Assembly: GCA_035772405.1 (NCBI GenBank)
Contig: JAYKKM010000147.1
Span: 1,123,501-1,187,500 of the forward strand
From: Chrysogorgia sp. JL179-B06
Taxonomy: Eukaryota; Cnidaria; Anthozoa; Scleralcyonacea; Chrysogorgiidae
Length of the DNA stretch: 64,000 nt
Direction of reading: 5' to 3'
The notes under the pieces are model-generated. The model was given only the letters and a program-made list of their open reading frames with translations, ran no database searches and was not told the DNA's origin. Positions 22,400 to 34,946 of the stretch are shown piece after piece (within the stretch, counting starts at the first letter, position 1; every line of letters starts with the position of its first letter). Both the position numbers and the translations under genes were made by a program.

Positions 22400-25300
22400 A
22401 TTATTGTTATTGACTTCTTCGCACAACTTGATGTTCGGTTGGTGTTTATCAATGGCAGCTGTCTACAACCAGTATAGACTAAGGTGACACTGGTTTGTTT
22501 AGCTTTCTAATGTTTTTCTTGGTATCCTTGCTGTTCCAAGTAGCGTCGTTTTCTGGATCAGTTGCTCAATCTTCACCTTGATTCCAATCTTGATTTCAAT
22601 CTGTTCAAACTTTTTACTCACAGCTCCTAGAGCTCCAACTACAACTGGAACTATTTATACCTTCCTCATTGACCACAGTCGTTTAACCTCTCGCTTCAAT
22701 TCATCATATTTCTCTATCTTTTCTCCTTCCTTTCCGCCTCTGTTGTCTCCCGGATAGCAACATCGATTATCATGCATTTCTGTTCTTGTTTGTCTACTAC
22801 GATTATATCTGGTCTTCTACACTCTATGTATTGGTCACACTGAATCATAAAATCCCAAAGCATATTTATATGATTTGATTCCACAACTCCTTCGAAGGTA
22901 TACTCGTACCACTTGTCTACTCTTTCTAGGTCAATGAATAATGCTTGCAACATTCTCATGGCGTCGTCGTTTGTACTCTCTTTGAGCAAGCTTTGTACAT
23001 TCACTGGTTAGGTGTCCCCACGCTTTCTCCTTTTTCACCACAGAGCCTACATAACGGTGATTCTATACTGTCTTAATGTCTATGTTTAACTTGATGTAGT
23101 TAGTTCTTAATGCCTGTTCCTGGGCTGCACATATCAAAGCTGTTCCTAGCTTTAGATCACTCTTTTTCAGCCATCGCCACATCATCTCCTTGTCAATGTC
23201 TTCGCTTGCTTCCCTGACGAACTGACGATACATCTTCTTGTTTCTCCATCTTTGTTCTCTTTCCTCTATTTCTTTCTTCTTGCACACAATCCTCAGTGTG
23301 GATTACATCGCTCACCCTTACTTCATCTAGCATTGGTTCTTAACATACCACCCAATACTATTTTCTTCAGATCTTATACAGCTTTCACAACTTATCAACC
23401 CTCGTCCGCCTTTTCCTCTTGGTAAGTACAGCCTATCCACATCACTCTTAGGATGGAAAACACCGTGTAAAGTCAGCAATTTCTTCGTCTTTCTATCCAA
23501 ACCGAGTACTTCCGCGTTGTTCCAACTTACTATACCTGCACCATATCTGAGTAGTGCAATTGTTCATGTATTTATTGTTGGCATCGTGTTTCTTCCACTC
23601 AGCTTAGATTTTAGGACTAGTCTCAGTCTTCTCAAATACTCTTTCGTAAATGTCATTCTCATATCTTCTTCCATCACCCTGTCTATCTCTAGAATTCCCA
23701 AGTATTTATAGCCATCAGCTTTAATTGCTTTCATCACATATCCACTTGGTGGTACTACGCCTTCGTACTTAACAGCCTTTCCTCTTTTCAGTATCAGTAC
23801 TCCACACTTCTTGATTCCAAATTCCATCCCAATGTCTTTGCTAAATAATACACTCATTTTTGCCATAGAGGTTGAGGTCGTCCATAAACAATAAGTGATT
23901 GATCCTTTGCTGCATGCTTATACCTTTAAATTCATAGCCAGGTTTAATTTTCCTTAGTAAAAGGCTTAAAGGTGTTAGGCATAGCACAAAACATATTGGC
24001 GACGAACTGTCTCCCTGAAAAATTCCTCTCCTGATTCTCACATAACCCAAACTATCTCCGCACGACGTCAACTCTGTTTTCCATTTCCGCATGTTTTTAG
24101 TTATGAATTGTTCCATATTCTTGGCAATCCCAAACATTTTCAAACACTCAGCAACCCAAGAATGTGGCACCATATCATACGCCTTTTGGTAGTCTATCCA
24201 GGCCATCTCTAAATTGGTGTGCCTTCTCTTACAGTCCTTTAAAACCATCTTGTCTATAAGCAATTGGTCTTTAGTTCCTCTACATTTCCTTTTACACCCT
24301 TTTTGCTCGTTTGGTAGGACTTCATTGCTCTCCAAGAAACCGTACACGCTTTCAGCTATAATTCCGTTCATTATAGCTTCCACATTAATGGTAGAAACGA
24401 TATGGATGTAAAGTTATCCACAGCATTACCTTTCGCTGGGTCCTTTAGGCATAGTATCGTTCTTCCACTGGTCATCCATTTAGGGGTTTCTACTTCTCCG
24501 TTCAAGATCTTTTCCATTTGTTCCGAAATCATTTGGTGGCATGATGTAAAATTCTTAATCCAAAATCCTTGTACTTCATCATGACCTGTCGCTTTCCAGT
24601 TCGGTATCTTTCGGCATTGCACCTCCACTTTCTCTTTCTCTTTGTTGATATGTATATCTTCTTGATGGGTATGACATATCTTCCCTTAATTCCTGTAGCC
24701 ATTCTGCCTGTTCATTGTGTTACTTAGGGTTGTTCCAACTACTTTCCCAAAACGTCTTAATTGCTTTCTTCTGCATCCGGTCCTTCTCCTTCCTATCCTC
24801 ACCATGCAATTCTTGGTAAAATTTCTTCTGGTCCACATTAAACAGTCGGTTCTGTCTATACTGTTTTATTCTTTGTTCGTATTCTTTGTTCTAATACTCC
24901 TATACCTTTTTGTAGTTGCTTGATATCATTCTCGATCCTTCTCTTCCAACATGATTGAACATTCCTCTTTTCGCTTCTTTCGTTCTTTATCCCAAGCTTC
25001 CGTCTGCCACATTTTACATATAAACCTACAGCTTTTAGTATTTTTTTGTTTCTGCGATGTTGTCCGTTGTTTCTTCTAAGACTCTCCATCTTTCTACTTT
25101 CTTCAGATTACAACTACTTTCTGGAACATCCATGTTTATCAATTATGCTATCCTTGTAACAATTTCCTTTTCCTCACCGATGCTTGCGCAACATCATCTG
25201 ATACTGAAATTCCATACTCGACATTCTGCACATTCTCCATGCATGTTATCCCCTTGCATGGCATACTCATTATTATCTCTGTTTGGACATCCTATGTTAT

Positions 25301-25860
25301 TACTCTCTCCTTCTCTTTCATCTCGACAAAGATTACCTTCTGAATTTTGAACCTCCTGTAGCACATATTTCCGTATTTCTTCTAGTTCAACTGATGTTAG
25401 CCACTCACTTTTCCTAATTGTCCTTTCCTGGTCACATAACCGTTGCTCTGTTACCTGGAATATCCCCCATTCTTTCCAAATTCTGCGCATTCTTTGTCCA
25501 TATCCACGGATCAGCACTCCTTCTTCTGTAAAGGGTCTACTTAGATAGAAGCATTCCATGACTACTACATTAACTTCATTTGACCATTTCAATCTAAGGT
25601 TTGCAGCAGTGATATGGTGACGGTCGGGCCTGCGCCGCGGAGCCACAGGACACCTTCCGGGCGTGTGACCTTCACACGAGGTTCCGGTCTCGTTTACGCC
25701 GTTATTCGATAAATTATCATTGGACATTAATATTCACTCATTATAAGAGGGTAGTGGGCGCCAGGGGATGTAGTCCGTCCTACATTGCCTGGCACGTAGG
25801 ATAAGGCACGTAGGGTCGCCACTTTGAGGTCGTCCATATTCCCGTAGTAAGCTAAAGCTC
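22400..25860 (-). pseudogene. R2/R4-group LINE with restriction-like endonuclease, near full length
   Basis: Minus-strand pieces run in LINE order. 25727-25194: N-terminal region with RHHITAANLRLKWSNEV and KVTEQRL-like words (VTEQRLCDQERTIRKSEW). 24628-24371: RT fingers with [16 protein letters not shown] and [13 protein letters not shown]. 24383-23841: [20 protein letters not shown], palm [29 protein letters not shown], catalytic [12 protein letters not shown]. 23866-23564: GMEFGIKKCGVLILKRGK, GYKYLGI. 23287-23063: ALICAAQEQALRTNYIK. 23004-22714: RPDIIVVDKQEQKCMIIDV, the PD-D type nuclease core placed after RT as in R2/R4/NeSL elements. Several frameshifts; inactive. The 5' end abuts a TAA microsatellite, as expected of Dong (R4 clade) targeting. 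Confidence 0.8.
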
Positions 25861-25866
25861 ATACCC

Positions 25867-25904
<38 letters not shown>
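25867..25904. repeat. (TAA)n microsatellite at LINE 5' end
   Basis: About 12 ATT units directly upstream, in LINE orientation, of the R4-like element. Probably the insertion target. Confidence 0.95.
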
Positions 25905-26443
25905 GAATTTCACCGAGGTATACAGTCACAATTATAAAGAGGTTCTAGATCATCGCCTTATTTCAAATCGGTCTGGAGACTGGAAATACCGGATTTTTTA
26001 GGACAGTACCAGTCTCCCGCGCGACTTGAAAGCTTTTGGTTTAGGACACAATAGCCGGGGGGTTAGCGTTAGGATAACACATTTCGCGGGGGTTAGGTGA
26101 TTTTGAGTTTAGTATTGGTACCTTTCGTCCCTGGTGACTAGGGCAATCTATTTGCTCGTTAGGGCAATGTATTTGTGCCAGTCTTGCGTGCAATTTGAAA
26201 TTAGGGAATGGCAATACTTATTGGCCATCCCGGAAGTCGCGCTAGAGACCTAGGCCAACAAAGGATACGTGTATCGGGTCTTTATATGTGATAAGGACAC
26301 GCGTACTGTTCTCAATTAATTATAAAGTCTTAGGCAACGTTGATTTTAAAAATCATTACGCCGGGGCTCAGAAACGTTTCTGGGGATTTAGTTTGACAAA
26401 CATTCATGTATTGTCTGTTAATTATGATGTAATTATTACTTAC

Positions 26444-26567
26444 CTGGCGTAAGTTGTTTTGGATGTCTAAGCCACTGTATTGACATTCTGTTTTTCTTTC
26501 AACCATAGCAGTTATTGCTGCATGTGCCAAGACATGCTCATTATGAATTATAGCGAGATGAAGTAGC
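26444..26567 (-). CDS. Ankyrin-repeat exon (first in view)
   Basis: A 124-nt exon on the minus strand from acceptor CATTTATGTAG to donor CAG|GTAAGT. It encodes LLHLAIIHNEHVLAHAAITA and YSGLDIQNNLRQ: the end of one ankyrin repeat (G.T.LHLAII) and the start of the next. LDI.NNLRQTPLHLAVIT is the signature of repeats 2-3 in IkB/Bcl-3/p105. One base of the first codon is in this exon, so an upstream exon must donate two. Earlier exons (first repeat, and a Rel domain if this is NF-kB) should lie beyond 26.6 kb on the minus strand; I did not find them. Confidence 0.85.
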
Positions 26568-27734
26568 CTACATAAATGTTAATCATCAACCACAAATCGT
26601 ATAAACTGTTACTGTACATAGCAGCCTGATGGTGCTACACTATTATGTGTAACCACTTCACTATATATAATTAAGTGAAGCCAAAGATGAATGTCATGGA
26701 GTTTCAGGGCCTATACGCTATCAACTTGGAATTCGGTTTCTCAGTCAGTTTCAGTTTTCTTGACCACGTAGGGGCCTGAAACTGACGTCCAATTTTCGCC
26801 ATTTCACTTTCTGCTTGGAACTCAGTGCTCCAGTTATATATTTAGTACAGTTGTTTATAGCTGAAAAAGTGAAGCCAAAGATGGCCGTCATGGAAACAGT
26901 CAGTTTCCTGCGCTCAAACTTGGACGTAGGTCCTCTGAAAAAAGAAAGCCGTCAGCTTTTCCACTTCTAGTTAATTTAGTAGATATTCTAATATATTAAC
27001 AAAAACCTCAATTAACAAGAGAGCCTTCACAAATATTTTTAGTACTTTAGACACATCAGCACTTCTTGAAGGGTGTGTCCTGAAACCAGTGAAAAAATAG
27101 CACAATACTTGAGCTGAAAATATTTAACCCGACTCACCGAACAATTTTGAGGAATTTAATTACTCAATTGTCAATCAATGAACACTTCGTAAATACCAGT
27201 TTTTGTTTTTCGATTAAGTATTTTAAGGTGACTCGATAGTCAAAATGGAGTCATTTTTACAGCACGATTTATCATACTACAAATTTCATATAGTCATATT
27301 TTTTACATAAGTAGTTAACATGGTCCAATAGCATTTACAAAGAAAAATTGCTTAGTAGTCACACTCTTTTCCGCGACAACATTTTTAAAGGCACAACATT
27401 TTTAAAGGCACGAAACTGTAGGACGCGCCAATAGTGATTTCTCCAAACAGGTAACTGCTAAGGGTCTGAAATTTTATATGTGGTACATGCAATACCATAC
27501 CTGTGCAATGACGAATTATTTTACAGATATGTCAATGCCTTCATATATTTTAGCCTTTTAGCCCAAAAATGAGGGAGAAAAATGTCCAATTACATATTTT
27601 GCAAAGGTCCTAGATATTTTTTGAGTAGTCTAACAACAAATCAATTCGTCATTGCACAGATAATACCTGTATGAACTCACAGTGAAAATTTCATGCAATC
27701 ACAAAAATCACAGAAATAGGCTTCACTTTTTGTT
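26568..27734. other. No exon recognised; short dispersed repeats
   Basis: AGTGAAGCCAAAGATG followed by TCATGGA recurs at about 26680 and 26870, and CAGTCAGTTTC words recur around them, so a diverged repeat pair lies here. No coding sequence supported, though upstream exons of the ankyrin gene could be present. Confidence 0.4.
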
Positions 27735-28345
27735 TGGCAGTCAGTCTTCCAGTTATAGTTCAGTGGTGCTAACCTGGGATCCATCGCAAGAGCCTTTTAC
27801 CTTGTGCATGAAATCCGTAGCATGGTAATTGAGAGCGACGGAGGGGTATCGCCTATCGAAGCCTATATAAGTACAAAGGTTACGGATCTGCTTTACATTG
27901 ACGATCTTAAAATCTTCGTTAGCTATTTCTGCAGAGAGCAAGCTGAACAGAGTGCTGACATCAACGAAGACGAAGACATATGGAGAACATGGAGCTTCAA
28001 TGGAACCCCAACAAAGAAGGGGAGTACAGGTACGTGATGAATCCAGTCTCAAGTTGTCTGAGTCAATGGCAATAACGAGTCTTAAAGAAGCGACGCAATA
28101 CAAGTTCCTGGGTGTCCTAGAGAGTTTGTTGCAAGAAGAAAGGTTGGCTCTGGATTTTTCTGTGAAGGTATATCTACAATGAATGTCAGTAATTTGTTCA
28201 AGTCCTCTTTCAAATTGCTTCGAATCAGTTTGCCTCGGTGTTGAGCTACTTAATGTGGACACAGCATCGGCCAATTACAGAGATGAAGAAGATCGACAGT
28301 GAAGCGCGCAAGATCATTGTCGAGAATGGAGGATATTTATATAGC
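27735..28345 (+). pseudogene. LINE reverse transcriptase fragment
   Basis: Plus-strand pieces read VTDLLYIDDLKIFV (catalytic IDD in palm C), then in the next frame ESKLNRVLTSTKT, ATQYKFLGVLESLLQEERLA and FSVKVYLQ, and finally EMKKIDSEARKIIVENGG near 28290-28340. This order and the EARKIIVENGG word match a LINE RT family I know from corals. At least two frameshifts; truncated on both sides. Confidence 0.7.
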
Positions 28346-28416
28346 TCATAGGTTACGCTTTGCGCCCTACGGAGTTATTTTAACTGTAATAGCATACAGA
28401 AGTTCACACTTCAAAG

Positions 28417-28417
<1 letters not shown>

Positions 28418-28451
<34 letters not shown>
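28418..28451. repeat. (AAT)n microsatellite
   Basis: About 11 AAT units followed by CATTTATTTAATC, the look of a LINE 3' tail read in reverse. Confidence 0.95.
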
Positions 28452-28452
<1 letters not shown>

Positions 28453-28604
28453 TTTATTTAATCACGATAATTATTACACTGCAACAAAACGCTGATGGGG
28501 TCATGAATTTAGTATCCTATGGATAATATGCTATATAATATGAAAAGGAGAAATAAGAGAACTTCAATGTGTCGAAAAATACTTAAGTAAGAGTACTTAC
28601 GTAT

Positions 28605-28652
28605 ATTAATGGACGACGTTTCGGACGATGTGTCCTTCTTCAGGTCAGATGT
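28605..28652 (-). mobile_element. Penelope-like terminal motif with intact hammerhead core
   Basis: The minus strand reads CTGAAGA, stem GGAC/GTCC with loop ACATC, then GAAAC and GTCGTC. All fixed residues of CTGANGA..GAAA are kept, with a possible 2-bp stem III (AC/GT) and C at the cleavage site. Stem I pairing is not evident. Compare 16383-16445. Confidence 0.45.
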
Positions 28653-30439
28653 TATACCTACTAAGTAAAATTACAATAGTTTATTGAAAATAGATTTAAG
28701 CGCGATTTGATTTAATTGGTTATTAACTATTTTTTTGGGAATGTCCTTTATGATTCGTCCAAGTAGTTCCAGCTATCAGTTCTACTCGATATGCCACTTA
28801 CTTACACATCTTACTAGTCCTCGGTTGCGGAACGAAAAGGCTATTTTTTACCAGTGTTTAGTGTTTGCCAGTTGGATTTATTTTGAGACTGCTGTACTTG
28901 GAGCGTTCCAACCATATTTAAAAACTATTTTTGCTGCACGTACGTGCATCTTTCCCAGGTTCCTGGAACGGTGTCTTATTACAACTTCCCCAGACTAGAA
29001 ATACGTGTACGCAACAACCCATCGCCCGCTTTCTATTTGTTATATAGTGTAGATAATAAACCATCCATTCGCCAATCTGAATAGATTTTCATTGGACACT
29101 ATAACTCTGAGAGACTTTAAACTACAAATCTTGTGTTGGCTGAATTTCGTTGTTTCACATGCAAGACATAAATTATTGAAATAAAGTAGTGAAATAGCCC
29201 AAACTTTAATTTTTGGGTGCAGTACCAGCTAGTACACTGAACAGAATAGTGTAGGAAATGTCTACTGCATGGTGTTTCTACCATCGAATAGTAATAAATA
29301 AATCATTTGTCATCCAAACCCTATTCCTAATACTAACACTAATTATATAACTATACATGAACATCATAACTTTATATCATTGCTGACAAATTTGAAAGCG
29401 TATACCTTCCTCGGTGTGGGATTTTTAGTCAAAACAGAAGCTACTTGAAGCCTCTTGATTTATCTATATGCTCTTCGTTAAAATAGTGTGATAAATTAAG
29501 GCAGAAAACCTTTCTCTACAAAACAGGTTCATGACTAATTGTTCCATTCGAACCATTTCTATGTCTTTGAAAATTCTTGAACCCGCTGTTAAACGCGAAG
29601 TGTTGACTGTTGTAGAATTTTATTCTTCTGCAGCAAAAACAACGACATACAAATGTTCGTCAAATTGCTGATAAGTCTCGAAATTGAATGAATTAACACT
29701 ATTGTTGGAAGTCCCAAGAGGTTCGTTTCTGAAGCTGTTCAAAACACTCGCAGCACGTGTTCTATCAGGTCTAAACCACTCACGCTGCGCGCTCGTGGTT
29801 TTAAATTGAAAAATAAGTGAAAACGTTTTTATTTTATGTTAGTTTCTCTGTGTTAGTTAGAAGCGTGAAATTTACACACCAAATAGCATTTTGCAAGGGC
29901 TTTAATTTGCAAGGGCTTGCACAATATATCAAAGCCCTTGCAAATTAAAATATATGGTACAAGCTAAATACAGTTATCATCAGAAATTATAAGTTAAAAA
30001 GATGCTATATAACATTAATTTATAAATTAAAATAAACCTTTTGACAAGAGCTTTCTATCAATGTATCGAACATAATTTTAGAAGAAGTAGTTAAAAAGTT
30101 ATAATCTGGAAAAAAGTGAAAACCTCGTTTTGAAATTTTCAAAAAATAAATGGAATTGTCGGAAATAGCTTGATCGGATCTTGACAAAACAGATCTCCAA
30201 AATGCAGTTTTCTACGCTTTTTATTCCTTTCAAAATCACGGTTCTCACACTCGCATCTCACATTTTTCGCCACTCCTCGACTCACCAAAACATCACGTGG
30301 TTTTTCCTTTTTCTCCCATGTCAAAGTCCCTCATCCATATCCCACACTATCCAACACTCTCGCCATATTTAACTTTGATTACAAAGATCAATATTGATTA
30401 TGTCTTAACTTGAACAACCCAATCTTTAAGCTAATGTCA
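28653..30439. other. No gene recognised; one small hairpin
   Basis: An inverted repeat near 29893-29950 (TTTGCAAGGGCTT / AAGCCCTTGCAAA) is the only clear structure. Short open frames have no recognisable content. Confidence 0.4.
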
Positions 30440-30700
30440 TCAAAAAGTAGTTTCAGGAAATGTTTTAAACTCCGATCTCTTCCTCCGATCCATCAGCAAA
30501 CATGCTAGCGATACGTCCTCGAGCGATTTCAGCAGCTGCTCTCTTTGGTTTAAACTTGGATGCTTTAATGATGGTTTAAACACAGATTTGTTCTGTTTCT
30601 GGACTGGCATGTCACAGGAACGTTCTAGAGGAAACAATTGCTGTATGGCACGCTCGAGGAGTGACTTGCCTTCTCTCAATCTCACCGCTCTTACTATTAC
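30440..30700 (-). pseudogene. BEL/Pao 3' end fragment
   Basis: The minus strand reads RAVRLREGKSLLERAIQQLF then PLERSCD, matching the conserved end of the BEL/Pao polyprotein (V....G....R....LYPLE). It lies downstream, in the same orientation, of the larger pol fragment at 31630-33150. The integrase between them is missing and replaced by a SINE, a MITE and a pogo tail. Confidence 0.6.
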
Positions 30701-30959
30701 ATACAGTATCTCTCATGTATCAAGGTGCTGATACACGAGACTATCCCAATTTTTAATTTAATAATTTTCCTCGATTTCGTTCATCTCCTTGAATAAGGCT
30801 TTACACATAACATTGTTGTTCCATGTTTCAAGTTATGGCGTTCTCTAAGTCCCTTGATATATATATATATATATATAAGTAATATTTGGAATTTCACTCC
30901 ATTAAACTACATGTTCTAAGGATTTATGGTGAAGGAAAATTTCGAGTGTTAGAATATAT

Positions 30960-31052
30960 ACATTTTAAGACCAAACCGGCAAGGCCTTCCAGCTGGAATT
31001 GAACCCGCGACCCTGTGATGCTAGTGCAGGGCTATAACCGCTGAGCTACAAA
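30960..31052 (-). mobile_element. tRNA-derived SINE
   Basis: The minus strand gives GTTTGTAGCTCAGCGGTTAT (A box), GTCGCGGGTTCAATTCC (B box), then GGAAGGCCTT. The head can be folded like a tRNA, but no anticodon stem is convincing. Same family as 49718-49840. Confidence 0.7.
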
Positions 31053-31264
31053 CAGATTGGTTGAAACAACCAATCTGATAGGTTGTCTCAGATGCATAAC
31101 CAATTTGAATGGTTAAATTAACCAAATATTTTTTGTTAAAATGACCTAGTTTGGTTGTTTCAACCAATAAATTTGGTTGTTTCAACCCATAAACAATGGT
31201 CAATTGATGCATCTGAGACAACCGAAAAAATTGCTTGTTTTAACCAATCTGGTTTTACAGTGTA
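31053..31264. mobile_element. Foldback MITE
   Basis: Outer arms CAGATTGGTTGAAACAA and TTGTTTTAACCAATCTG pair; inner arms GGTTGTCTCAGATGCAT (31081-31097) and ATGCATCTGAGACAACC (31207-31223) are perfect inverted repeats. The element abuts the SINE on its left. Confidence 0.8.
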
Positions 31265-31302
31265 TATATTGGTGGTAATACCCGGATATAGGTAATGCTA
31301 AA

Positions 31303-31552
31303 GTAGCGCCCCACCGAAAGTAACGCCACCCGAAAGTAATGGCCCTTTTGGCTTTAAAGAATTAGGCCAAGAAAAACAAAACCAAAAACTTTAATTTCAA
31401 GTTCATATTAAATTTAACAGGATATCATGCATTTTTTTGTATTAAAGCACGTTCTTCAGTACGTATTATAAATATAAACCTATAAATTGTCATCGCTGAC
31501 GCTGTTGATAGGCATTTCAAGTTCATCATCGCTGCTATACATCATAGAAGAC
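31303..31552 (-). pseudogene. pogo/Tigger 3' tail, detached copy
   Basis: On the minus strand, SSMMYSSDDELEMPINSVSD then DNL-stop is an acidic transposase C-terminus, followed by about 190 bp of 3' sequence. The same tail (PINNVNDDNL-stop plus the shared 3' sequence) ends the pogo relic at 33568-33775 in the same orientation. The copies differ by scattered substitutions and indels, so they are independent insertions or an old duplication. Confidence 0.6.
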
Positions 31553-31629
31553 TAATATACTTATAGGAATTGGTTCGGTAGCTGCTTATCCCAGGAAATG
31601 TGACTGTCACAAATGTCGTGGTAACGCAT

Positions 31630-33150
31630 ATTTCAATTCAGGGTAATCGGTGAGACCAATCCGAGTGGGTCGTAGATCTATGCAATGGTTCCCAAGATTT
31701 CCCTCTTTGTAGGCTCGGCCTGTTGATGTGAAACACTGATCGCGATGGTATCTTCCTTCTTTTTCTACGATAAGTCCAATAGTTTGGTTTCTTCACTCCC
31801 AACTGCTCATTGGCATAACTTTGCTCCTGGTCCTGGATTGATACGTCGGGTGTTTCTAGATCAGGGTCGTTCGAGTACCATTTGTAAAGTTCGAAGTTAG
31901 CTTCCCCTAAAACCGTTTGAGCAACTTCTTTTAAATGCAAGACTTTGGTTGACGTTTCTCCTCCACCAATAAAGTCATCCACGTAGAGGTATCGCATAAT
32001 TTTTTCCACCTCGGTGGGTAATCTTGCTTAACACTGTTCCAAATGTTGTTCAATGAATCCCCAGAAGGAACGGGGACGAGGCAAGGCCAAAAATCGCTCT
32101 TGTAAACCTCAATGTTTCCACTTGCTTCGTTCTAAGATCTTTAAGATCTCTAAGAACGCATTACATGCACTCGTATTGGAACTTGTAGGAAAGCTTGTAC
32201 AAGGTCGCTAACGATGGCCACTGGATGGAACCGATTCCTCACTAACAACTATACAGCAAGTTCTGCAAGGGTGGTCCGGTTTCCATACATTCGTTCAAAG
32301 ATGTTGCTTTGTCATTGGCTCCAGCCGAGGCATCATAAAGATGCGAAGTTTGATAGTCTCTGACTCACGGACCACGGGTTTGTGCGGAATGTAAAACACT
32401 TTGCCATCAGCTTCCCCCGTCACTTCCTCTACAATACCTGTACCTTGGGATAATTGGTCTTTGATGACGTTATCATACATTTTGGAGCAAGACGTTTTGT
32501 TTCCTAACTTCCTGGCCAGATTGTTTAATCTCATTAGACTTTGTTTTTCCCGTTTCGTTACTTGGTAGATGTGGATGGACTCCTTTCCACGGGAGACCGG
32601 TTTCATATCACCCTTCCGACCCGAAACGTCAAGCTTCCATAGGTTTTCATAGTCCGTTGTCGAAGTTTGTGTCAGGAACATGTTTAACAAGTCCACCTCC
32701 TTGCAGGTGAGATAAGAGACCAACCAAATAGGGTGAGGTGTTTGGTCTCTGTCTCGATTCGTGCATATTAACTGGCTCCATGATCAAGTGGTCCGGAAGG
32801 TCTGGCTTGTCGTCTACATCATTCATTGTGATCCCTTTGAGGTGGGGAAACTGCTCTATCATCTTCTAGTACCTGGGATTCTCAAGGGAAAGACGTTGGC
32901 TGCGGTCCACTTTGGTTACTTCAGTCTCGAGATGGAAGTTTCCTTCTAAATTGTAGATATTTATCTTGTGAACTTGAATAATCTTGTTGCTTGATTGCAT
33001 CATCATCTCTACTCTTCAAATCTCCTTGCGAATCGCTGGTTTGTTCAGGCCACAAGCATCTGTTCAAATCAATAGTTCTACTATCGCAAATTGATGCGTG
33101 ATGTCTACGTTTACAACGTGGACATGCCACTTAGAGTGCATAGCGGTTTT
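31630..33150 (-). pseudogene. BEL/Pao polyprotein relic (zinc knuckle, protease, RT)
   Basis: Pieces on the minus strand in order. 33130-32921: CPRCKRRHHASICD, a zinc knuckle. 32862-32647: FPHLKGITMNDVDDKPDLPD then HLIMEPVN, the aspartic protease region. 32723-32295: DYENLWKLDVSG, YDNVIKDQLSQGTGIVEEV, FYIPHKPVVRES, the start of RT. 32009-31638: RYLYVDDFIGGGETSTKVLH (catalytic YVDD), ANFELYKWYSNDP, YANEQLGVKK. All are typical of BEL/Pao pol. The frames are broken and the RT finger-palm region is eroded. No LTRs recognised. Confidence 0.85.
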
Positions 33151-33567
33151 TTAGAGAGGATCCTTGAGGTCTGTGGTCGGTTTTCGGTCTTCTTGCGGTC
33201 TGTGGTGACAGGCTTGTGGTCGGTTTTCTCGCAATATATGCAATGCTTTGGTTTGGATTTATGCTGTCTTGTTTGGAAGCTTTTCATCCTACTTGAGCCT
33301 GACAGAGGTTTCTCAGATTGTTTTTCCTTCTATTTTCATCGGATTTTTCTCAGACCACTTCCTTAGCGCTTCGATCAGCTGCAGGAATTGCCATTCGCAA
33401 GAAAATGCATCCCATAACATTTTGATTTTTTGAGGTTCTAGAATCGCATTTTCAGCGATTCCTGAGAGGAAAGTTCCGGAAAATTAATTTTCAATAATGA
33501 ACGATACTGAATATTGAACTGAATTAGGTTGTGTAATGCAGCTAAAAACACGTAAAGGAATTTATAG

Positions 33568-34870
33568 GAAACTCGAAAGTAACGGCCCCTTCGGCTTTAA
33601 AGAATTAGGAAGAAAAACAAAACCAAAATCTTTAATTATAACTTCATATTAACTTTAACAGTATATCATGCATTTTTTTAATAAACAAGTTCTTCAGTAC
33701 GTATTAAATATGAACCTATAAATTGTCGTCGTTGACGTTGTTGATAGGCAGAAGACTAAATAATTTACATCAGAAGATTTGCCAATAGTGTAGTTGGGAA
33801 TGCCTTCGAGATTTATCTCGTTATCCTTTCTCCAGATGTCGGAAGCGCAATGCCACATGCCACAAGGAGCGAATTACCGTGTCTTTTAATCGACGAACTC
33901 TTTCCTGCCATGTCTGTCCAACCCACTTGGTAAACAAAACTCTGCGTTCACCAGTAAAACGCCTGCGGAGGAGGTATAGGCGGATCACCAACAATTCGGT
34001 TGCTTGGCGACCCTCACTTCTTTTAAAATCCGCATTGAACGCGATGTCGAGAGGTTGAACTTTGCTTGCGGCTCCAGGTGGCACTAACACTAAGGTGGAG
34101 TGCGTTGCACCTTTTGGGTAGTCTGCGTTCGGTGTTCGTCATAAACCAACAGTCTTGATTTGCATTCTCCAGAGAAATTTCTCTGGGCATTCCACATGTA
34201 CCTGAGCCAAAACACCTGCATAATGTCGTCGTCACACCAAGCATTCTCTTAAAATTTAACGACAACTCGCAAATCATGTTTTTTCGTTTCCTTATCTGAA
34301 ACGCCTTTGCCAGTGACCTTAAAAATTAGAAGTGGCTACACTCTTGGTTCACCATCTGCAAACATGGTTAGCTGGACGGTGCACTGCCTTTTGTCGTGAC
34401 CGCTGCCAGTTGTTCGAGTTCATACAATCTTTTCTCCTGTTTTAGCACAAAACTCGAGTGGTGTTTGATCCATGTTGGCAATATCACTTAAAGCCCAGGG
34501 AGCCAACAGCATGAGTCTGAATTCCAAGTAAATCGTTCTGTTTACTTGTCGCGGTTTGGCGAATTAACGGTGAAATGGCTGAATGGACAGTTTGAATGGA
34601 CAGTAGGTCTTCGTAACGATATATCAAACCGTCCCTTGAATCTGCTTATAGGTCGGACATCTTGAAGTCGGCTTCGGGATGCATTTCCTCCGGCCTTCAC
34701 TCCTTTCTCGCGCAAAGACGTGAATTCCTTGTAAAGCTGTTTCTCCATTTCTGGATAAGCTGTGTTTCTACCTTTCTTTTCTTGTAACGGCCGATTCGAA
34801 TCTTCTGTTCTTACATGTTTAAGCCAAGGATTATAGGCGATTGACTTCAGCTCAAACTTGTAACGCGCTT
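33568..34870 (-). pseudogene. pogo/Tigger-type DDE transposase relic
   Basis: Minus strand: 34748-34542 carries EKQLYKEFTSLREKGVKAGG and ISLRRPT, the CENP-B type helix-turn-helix. About 34500-34400 has NMDQTPLEFCAKTGEKI, which spans the first catalytic Asp region. About 34250-34100 has WCDDDIMQVFW and SRLLVYDEHRTQT, the second Asp region. 34090-33821 has PGAASKVQPLDIAFNADFKR and RRVLFTKWVGQTWQERVRRL, then the acidic end at about 33740. Multiple stops and frameshifts. Such transposases cut and paste DNA at TA sites; this copy is dead. Confidence 0.8.
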
Positions 34871-34946
34871 TAATTAAATTCTCTTGCTGCCCGGGCCTTG
34901 CATGCTATTAAACTTTTTGTATAAGTCTATAAACTCAAATTTCTGT

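Noticed and set aside
34023..34277. Separate 84-codon ORF upstream of the pogo C-terminus
   Set aside because: It overlaps the pogo relic; the transposase motifs lie in the adjacent frame, so this is an out-of-frame shadow.
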